Of a stretch of DNA of 37,843 nucleotides, positions 33,203-37,843 are shown one piece after another. The notes beneath the pieces were generated by a model. The model was given only the letters and a program-made list of their open reading frames with translations, was not told the origin of the DNA and made no database searches. The stretch is taken from NCBI GenBank assembly GCA_002451085.1, contig DKBE01000110.1, positions 16,033-53,875 on the forward strand, written 5' to 3'. The position numbers were made by a program, and so were the translations under genes. How positions within the stretch are numbered: position 1 is the stretch's first letter; every line of letters starts with the position of its first letter. The DNA comes from Proteobacteria bacterium UBA6908. GTDB taxonomy: Bacteria > Pseudomonadota > Gammaproteobacteria > Acidiferrobacterales > UBA6901.

Positions 33203-34267
33203 ATGTCGATGTTGTTTACGCCAATTCGTCTCCGTGATCTGGAGATCCGGAATCGCATATTTGTATCGCCCATGTGCCAGTACTCGGCCACGGACGGCAT
33301 ACCGGGTTCCTGGCATGCCGTGCATCTCGGCAGCCGCGCGGTCGGTGGTGCCGGTCTGGTCATGGTTGAAGCAACGGCGGTAACCCCGGCGGGGCGAATT
33401 ACGCCGTATTGCACCGGCCTGTGGTCCGATGCGCAGCGCGACGCTTTTGCCCCGATCGCGCGTTTCATCCGCGAGCAGGGTGCGATCCCGGCCATCCAGC
33501 TCGCGCATGCCGGACGCAAGGCCTCGACGGACGCACCGTGGCGCGGTGGCGGCCCGCTGTCACGGGAACAGAACGGATGGCAGCCGCTGTCTCCCGGCAT
33601 GATTCCGTTCACCCCGAAGCATGTGGTGCCACATGCCCTCACGACAACGGAAATCGATGTACTGGTTACGGCGTTTGCGGATGCCGCCCGCCGCGCCCGG
33701 GTCGCCGGCTTTGACGTAGTTGAGCTGCATTGCGCCCATGGCTACCTGTTGCATGAATTTCTGTCGCCGCTGACCAACCGGCGAACGGATCAGTATGGGG
33801 GCAGTCTCGATAACCGCATGCGTCTACCGCTCGAGGTGGTCCGTACGATACGTCAGATCTGGCCCGCCCACCTGCCGGTATTTGTACGGCTGTCGGCCAG
33901 TGACTGGGTGGACGGCGGTTGGGATCTGCCGCAGTCGATTGAGTTCAGCAAACAGCTCAAGCTTCTGGGTGTGGATCTGGTCGACTGCTCCAGCGGCGGA
34001 TTGACGGCCGATGCAAAAATTCCGGCGGCACCGGGTTATCAGGTGCCGTTTGCCGCGGACATCCGCCGCGACGCGGGTATTGCCACCGGTGCCGTCGGGC
34101 TGATCACGGAAGCGCACCAGGCCGAAGCCATCGTGGCCAATGGCCAGGCCGATACGGTCCTGTTGGCGCGCGCCATGTTGCGCGATCCGTATTGGCCGTT
34201 GCACGCCGCCTCAACACTGGGTGTCGACGTCCCCTGGCCGAATCAGTACCTGCGCGCCAAGCCCTGA
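33203..34267 (+). CDS. Old yellow enzyme, YqjM/NamA type
   Basis: A 354-residue FMN oxidoreductase of a TIM-barrel fold. SPMCQYSATDG holds C25, the redox-tuning cysteine of the thermophilic-like subclass. QLAHAGRKAS, ELHCAHGYLLHEFLSPL (split here as ELHCAHGYLL) and QYGGSLDNRMRLPLEV are hallmark motifs for FMN and substrate. It reduces activated C=C bonds with NADPH; the natural substrate is unknown. AGAAGG precedes the ATG at 33203, so the longer frame from 33143 is rejected. It has no evident operon partner. Confidence 0.93.
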   Translation: MSMLFTPIRLRDLEIRNRIFVSPMCQYSATDGIPGSWHAVHLGSRAVGGAGLVMVEATAVTPAGRITPYCTGLWSDAQRDAFAPIARFIREQGAIPAIQLAHAGRKASTDAPWRGGGPLSREQNGWQPLSPGMIPFTPKHVVPHALTTTEIDVLVTAFADAARRARVAGFDVVELHCAHGYLLHEFLSPLTNRRTDQYGGSLDNRMRLPLEVVRTIRQIWPAHLPVFVRLSASDWVDGGWDLPQSIEFSKQLKLLGVDLVDCSSGGLTADAKIPAAPGYQVPFAADIRRDAGIATGAVGLITEAHQAEAIVANGQADTVLLARAMLRDPYWPLHAASTLGVDVPWPNQYLRAKP

Positions 34268-34462
34268 CGGTCGACGGTTTCGGCACGAAACTGGTTCGTA
34301 TTCGCGAGGGCGGGCATCGAGCCAGTACAGCACTCTCTTGTCACCGGCTATTTCGGCCAACACCCTTCACGATCGAAAGGTAGCTCCGTTATGATTGGCC
34401 GATGACCAAATCATCATGAACCCGGCAGATAGTTGTCACGCGGGAAATCGGAGAATGTTCGG

Positions 34463-35035
34463 ATGGCTGTAACGATACTGCTGATTGCCGCGGCGGTAGT
34501 CAGTCACGGAATCGATGAAGAAGCAAAATTTCCGTATTGGCAGATTGAGGACCGGGGTGTTTCCGTTCGTCTCGTGCAAAGATTGCCGGACCAGACCCGC
34601 GGCTATTTTCAGGCGCGCGGTTTTTCAATCGGTGATGCGGATCTGATCGCGCAGCAATGTGTATTTCAGACAATATTCAAGAACGCTAGATCGCAGATCA
34701 CGGAATCAGGTCCTATCCACTACAGCCTGCGCGAGTGGGTGGTGTATACCCACGGCCGGGAGCAGGGGCTGAAAACCCGGGAAGACTGGCGAAAGGAGTG
34801 GAAGGCACGGAAGGCGCCCGCGGCGGCGCAACTCGCCTTCGAATGGTCATTGTTGCCGACGCAACAGGTTTACCAGCCGGGGGACTACAATTGGGGCATG
34901 TCGGTCTTCAATCTCGCACCCGGCAGCACCTTCGATCTGGATGTGATCTGGCATCAGGGCGATGAAAAGCGGGTCGTGCGAATCCGGGATATCCGCTGCG
35001 CACCGGATGAGCGTCGTGATCCGGAGGCACAATGA
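34463..35035 (+). CDS. Exported protein of unknown function, coupled to a TlpA-like thioredoxin
   Basis: A 190-residue protein with a short signal-like hydrophobic start (MAVTILLIAAAVVSHG). The mature part has two cysteines, in QQCVFQTIFKN and DIRCAPDE, and a strand-rich C-terminal half (YNWGMSVFNLAPGSTFDLDVIW, here only its core FNLAPGSTFDLDV). GGAGAA precedes the ATG at 34463; a TTG at 34433 is less likely. Its stop overlaps the next start as ATGA, so translation is coupled with the TlpA-like gene. The two cysteines make it a likely redox client or partner of that protein. I do not recognise the family. Confidence 0.8.
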   Translation: MAVTILLIAAAVVSHGIDEEAKFPYWQIEDRGVSVRLVQRLPDQTRGYFQARGFSIGDADLIAQQCVFQTIFKNARSQITESGPIHYSLREWVVYTHGREQGLKTREDWRKEWKARKAPAAAQLAFEWSLLPTQQVYQPGDYNWGMSVFNLAPGSTFDLDVIWHQGDEKRVVRIRDIRCAPDERRDPEAQ

Positions 35036-35577
35036 CGCATCGCGCCTGCGTGGTGACCGCGTTGTTCGGCATCTTTCTCGGTTTGACCGCGCTCGATTTG
35101 CTGGCGGCCGAACGTCAGGGAGCGCAAACCCTCCCGGTCCTCAGCCCTCCGATGGCAGCTCCGGATTTTGTCTTGACCGGGGAGGACGGTAAACGCTACC
35201 GGTTGTCGGACTATCGCGGTCAGGTGGTGGTGGTGAATTTCTGGGCCACCTGGTGTCCGCCGTGCCGCTACGAAATGCCGGCCATGGAGCGCGCCCATCA
35301 GAAATTGAAGGACGAGAAGATCGTGCTGCTGGCCGTGAATGTTGGCGAAGACGAGGAGTCCGTATTCGCCTTTACCGGCCAGTACCCGGTGACCTTTCCC
35401 TTGCTGCTCGACCGGGATGGTACGGTCGTGAAGCAATACCCGGTCATCGGTCTGCCGACGACCTTTGTGATTGATCCACACGGCAACGTTACGTATCGCG
35501 CTGTCGGTGGCCGTGAGTGGGATGACGAGGCGTTACTGAACCAATTGCGACAACTGCTCAACCGTTCAGCCCTGTAA
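35032..35577 (+). CDS. TlpA/ResA-like periplasmic thioredoxin
   Basis: A 181-residue protein with a signal peptide or anchor (about 1-26) and a thioredoxin domain of the TlpA/ResA kind: FWATWCPPCRYEMP with C75 and C78, the glutamate-bearing helix after it and a cis-proline in GLPTTFVIDP. Such proteins reduce disulfides in the periplasm, for example in apocytochrome c or copper-site maturation. The start overlaps the stop of the preceding unknown gene, so the pair is one functional unit. Confidence 0.93.
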   Translation: MTHRACVVTALFGIFLGLTALDLLAAERQGAQTLPVLSPPMAAPDFVLTGEDGKRYRLSDYRGQVVVVNFWATWCPPCRYEMPAMERAHQKLKDEKIVLLAVNVGEDEESVFAFTGQYPVTFPLLLDRDGTVVKQYPVIGLPTTFVIDPHGNVTYRAVGGREWDDEALLNQLRQLLNRSAL

Positions 35578-35605
35578 CCGGGATTCCGGTCACTGGGCTG
35601 GCGAT

Positions 35606-36907
35606 TCAGGCCAGGTTGATGCGGTTGATCCCTTCTTTTTCCGCCGTCTGGCAGGCACGTTCCGCTGCCTTGAGCGCACTGTCGGCGCTCTCGGTGTTCG
35701 GACGCACCATGACGATGCCGATATTGGCACCAAACGGACTTGTTGACGGCAAGGTGGCCGGTCGCAGGCTCCGAATCGTGCGCAGTATATTTTCACCCGC
35801 CGACTCGGCAGCGCTCGGTGAGCTGTTTGGAATCAGCAACGCGAAATGCAGTGCATGCAGGCGAACGATCGTGACATTCGGTCGCACCCCGGCACGCAAG
35901 GTCTTGGCGATGGATTTCAGCAGCGATTCACCGGCCCCCGTCGCATCCAGACCTACAACGTGCAGGTATAGCAGGGCGTGTTGTCGGGCATGCTCCTTGG
36001 CGTCGGCCATCAAGCGCTCGATCATCGGGCCAACGGCGCGGTTGTTGTAGAAGCCGGTGGTCGGGTCGTGTGACACCATCCATGATAATTGCATGATCCG
36101 GCGGGCGCGGGAAAAGTCGCTGACCACAAACCAGGTGGCAAAAAACAAGGCGACGCCGAGCACGGCCATGATCCACAGGAGAGTCTGTCGGGTCTGCGTG
36201 GACACGATCACGCCGACCTTGTCGAGCGGGATTTCCACCTGGATGGCACCCATCAGCTGGTTGAGCTTCCATTCCTTGTTGGCGGGCACGCCGCTGGCGC
36301 GGCGACGTTCGATGATTTCGGGTGTTTGTTCCAGGCTGTTGTGACAGGCCACGCAGCTTTCTCCCGAAGCCGGATCGGCACGCAGGTACAGCAGGGTGTT
36401 GACGCCGTTGATCGTTTCGAAGCGCCACACTGGTTGCCAGGCAATCGGTCCGCCCGGATTGGCCTGATCCTGGACCTCGAGTTTCTGCCAGCCCCATTTC
36501 TGGAACTCGTTGCTGAGGCCCTGGGTAGGTTCGAGATTCCATTTGCTGATGGGACGGTAACGATAGAGGTTATCGCTTTTCGCACTGGCTTCGCGGCCGA
36601 CCAGTTTCAGGAATTGTGCCGGAATGGGCACGTAACCTTTATTGTTGGCGGAATCGACATGCGGACCGGTGCCTTCCTTGGCGAGTTTACCGGCCACCTG
36701 GGAGGCGTACACCGAACGGCTGGCGGCCGCCTGGCGGGCCACGATTTCAGCGACGTTGACCGCCTGGAATTCCACGATTTTGTGCTGAGCATCCTGTACC
36801 ACGTAATAGGTGATGCCACCGATCAGTAGCAGCATGATCGGTACCAGGAACAGCAGGCGTTTCGGTGGGCGGAGGGAATCGGGTGTGTTCAGATCATTAT
36901 TATTCAT
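35606..36907 (-). CDS. Haem-binding (DUF3365) membrane sensor with degenerate GGDEF domain
   Basis: A 433-residue protein. A first transmembrane helix (about 17-37) leads into a periplasmic DUF3365/Tll0287-like domain (about 40-235) with one c-type haem site CVACH (185-189). A second helix (about 243-262) leads into a cytoplasmic domain that starts like a GGDEF domain (SHDPTTGFYNNRA, about 279-291), but the catalytic loop reads RLHALHFALL where active enzymes have RLGGDEFALL. Catalysis is therefore unlikely; the domain may bind a nucleotide or partner. GAGGA precedes the ATG. The haem could sense redox state or a gas such as NO or CO. It converges on the TlpA-like gene. Confidence 0.88.
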   Translation of the reverse strand: MNNNDLNTPDSLRPPKRLLFLVPIMLLLIGGITYYVVQDAQHKIVEFQAVNVAEIVARQAAASRSVYASQVAGKLAKEGTGPHVDSANNKGYVPIPAQFLKLVGREASAKSDNLYRYRPISKWNLEPTQGLSNEFQKWGWQKLEVQDQANPGGPIAWQPVWRFETINGVNTLLYLRADPASGESCVACHNSLEQTPEIIERRRASGVPANKEWKLNQLMGAIQVEIPLDKVGVIVSTQTRQTLLWIMAVLGVALFFATWFVVSDFSRARRIMQLSWMVSHDPTTGFYNNRAVGPMIERLMADAKEHARQHALLYLHVVGLDATGAGESLLKSIAKTLRAGVRPNVTIVRLHALHFALLIPNSSPSAAESAGENILRTIRSLRPATLPSTSPFGANIGIVMVRPNTESADSALKAAERACQTAEKEGINRINLA

Positions 36908-37289
36908 CGTGTCCTCATGAATGTCGGGACCGTGTGTGTTGAGCAGAACCAGACGGCGCAGTGGCAGTACTGCAGAAGCAGTAACGCGGCTTGGTGCACC
37001 CCTTTATTTTGACTCGTTATTATAGGAGGGAGCGCGGTGAAAGTACTCCTCTATCAGGATTTGATGATGCTGCGCTGCAGAAGATCATGCGCGTTGGAGC
37101 AAGATCGCCTACCACCACGAACGACCATCCGCCGGGCCCATGATTCAAAAGCAGCCTCAGCAAGTTTTGGTCTGTACCGATTCGTCCACATGAAAAACAT
37201 GGAAACTGAGTGATTTACACGGGTTTGACAGATCAGGGCCGGGACTGCATCCTTCCGGGTTGTTGCCCAAAAATCCCGAGTCCTGGCTG
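36908..37289. other. 380-bp divergent intergenic region
   Basis: It separates the haem sensor gene (minus) from the B12-binding protein gene (plus). It holds one possible small frame with an ideal ribosome site (37037-37213) and a perfect -35 hexamer TTGACA at 37225-37230 without a convincing -10. Nothing else is seen. Confidence 0.4.
37037..37213 (+). CDS. Possible 58-residue protein or leader frame
   Basis: A GTG-started frame (VKVLLYQDLMMLRCRRSC at its start) with a perfect AGGAGG eight bases upstream. The first ten residues look like the start of a normal Rossmann-type protein (MKVLLYQ), but the rest is Arg- and Ser-rich without a clear fold, which suggests a truncated or frameshifted gene start. 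It lies about 75 bp before the B12-binding protein. No family is recognised. Confidence 0.25.
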   Translation: MKVLLYQDLMMLRCRRSCALEQDRLPPRTTIRRAHDSKAASASFGLYRFVHMKNMETE

Positions 37290-37843
37290 ATGTCTTCTGC
37301 TCGAAACCGCAAGATTACCTTCATCAATCCACCCTACGAGCGCGTGGCGGCCGGCTACGATTTCCTCAAGTACATCACCAACAATTCTCCCTCCCTGGGC
37401 CTGCTGCACCTGGCCGCGGAAGTGCGCTTGCACGGCTATGAGCCGTCGATCATCGAGAGCGATATTTTCAATCTCGATGTCGATGCCGTCGCGGAACGTG
37501 TGTTGCGGGAGCGTCCGGCCTATGTCGGCATCACGCTGTTCACGGTCGGGGTATGGGGTGCGGCCAGCATCGCCCGGAAAATCAAGGCGCTCGCGCCAGA
37601 GACCGTGATCATCGTCGGTGGTCCGCATATTTCCTCGATGGGCAAGGAAACCATGCAGCGCTTCAAGGAATTCGACTACGCTGTGGTCGGCGAGGGCGAG
37701 AAGGTGCTGATGGAGTTGCTGACCGCGCTCGAGAACGGGACCGACCTGTTTTCCGTGCCCGAGATTCTGTTTCGAAAGGGTCCATTCCTGCAGGCCACCG
37801 CCGGCAAGGCCGTCAACCGGCTGCTTGACGAGCTGCCGATGCC
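37290..37843 (+). CDS. B12-binding radical-SAM-type protein, N-terminal part (cut by window edge)
   Basis: About 184 codons are in the window and the frame is open to the right edge. The translation begins MSSARNRKITFINPPYERV and continues NSPSLGLLHLAAEVRLHGYE, then YVGITLFTVGVWGA, IIVGGPHISSMG and YAVVGEGEKVLMELL. These are the segments of the cobalamin-binding fold found at the N-terminus of B12-dependent radical SAM enzymes (Elp3/MiaB/NifB-like group including BchE-type proteins). The DxHxxG loop that holds the cobalt in classical B12 domains is not seen, as is usual in this group. The CxxxCxxC cluster motif would lie beyond the window. Such enzymes methylate or rearrange lipids, cofactors or natural products; the substrate is unknown. 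Confidence 0.85.
   Translation, partial: MSSARNRKITFINPPYERVAAGYDFLKYITNNSPSLGLLHLAAEVRLHGYEPSIIESDIFNLDVDAVAERVLRERPAYVGITLFTVGVWGAASIARKIKALAPETVIIVGGPHISSMGKETMQRFKEFDYAVVGEGEKVLMELLTALENGTDLFSVPEILFRKGPFLQATAGKAVNRLLDELPM

Noticed and set aside
37225..37230. TTGACA as the -35 box of the B12-binding protein gene
   Set aside because: At 16-18 bp spacing there is no credible -10 hexamer, so a promoter is not called.
1..37843. CRISPR arrays, tRNA or rRNA genes, insertion sequences, integrases
   Set aside because: None was found on reading both strands: no regularly spaced repeats, no tRNA-like cloverleaf noticed and no transposase or recombinase motif.

Overview
The window (about 60% GC by eye, dense short operons on both strands, no tRNA, rRNA, CRISPR array or insertion sequence seen) looks like chromosomal DNA of a free-living gammaproteobacterium. 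Pointers are an adjacent ldtD(ycbB)-mepK(ycbK)-like pair as in enterobacteria, a CnoX(YbbN)-like co-chaperone, and a sulfide:quinone oxidoreductase very close to the Acidithiobacillus enzyme with its three redox cysteines in register. The last point, with many periplasmic thiol proteins and a haem-binding sensor, suggests a sulfur-oxidising chemolithotroph. That lifestyle is inference; no taxonomic marker is present.

Layout. 1-2186: a two-component system (cut-off histidine kinase and an OmpR-type regulator, minus strand) divergent from a small exported protein with a calcium-loop-like motif, with phased 11-bp repeats on both sides of the intergenic region; then an exported DUF302 protein. 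2346-13748: a cyclic-nucleotide/envelope island with a SulP transporter carrying a cNMP-binding domain, an HD-domain protein, a CHASE2 class III nucleotidyl cyclase, a second cNMP-binding protein, and, divergently, a FecR-TPR-beta-barrel outer-membrane protein followed by an exported 12-cysteine protein. 13913-16669: zinc-ribbon protein, exported alpha/beta hydrolase, MFS transporter. 16703-19976 (minus): a stress-type cluster (BCAM0308-family protein, YdcH-cupin fusion, 85-aa protein, triple-BON protein, YbaK deacylase, HMA-like protein). 20233-23865: orphan type IV pilin-like protein, spermidine-synthase-like protein, DUF2238 membrane protein, CnoX-like co-chaperone, cold-shock protein and a lysine-rich 51-aa protein. 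24121-27930: L,D-transpeptidase, MepK-like endopeptidase, holin-IV/YvlD-like membrane protein, RluA-family pseudouridine synthase. 28206-35577: sulfide:quinone oxidoreductase, lipoprotein, SRPBCC protein, secreted lipase-like lipoprotein, DsbA-like lipoprotein, old yellow enzyme, and an exported unknown protein translationally coupled to a TlpA-like thioredoxin. 35606-37843: a haem-c sensor fused to a degenerate GGDEF domain (minus) and the start of a B12-binding radical-SAM-type protein that runs off the window.

How the genes may work together. The most striking unit is 2346-13748. A cyclase with a periplasmic CHASE2 sensor lies between two cNMP-binding effectors (a transporter and a soluble protein), next to an HD-domain protein, and is divergent from a protein that puts a periplasmic FecR domain and TPRs on an outer-membrane barrel. 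A plausible circuit is: outer-membrane/periplasmic cue, then FecR-CHASE2 contact, then cyclic nucleotide, then anion transport and an unknown output, with a CRP-like site in the shared intergenic region. This circuit is inference from domain content and gene order.
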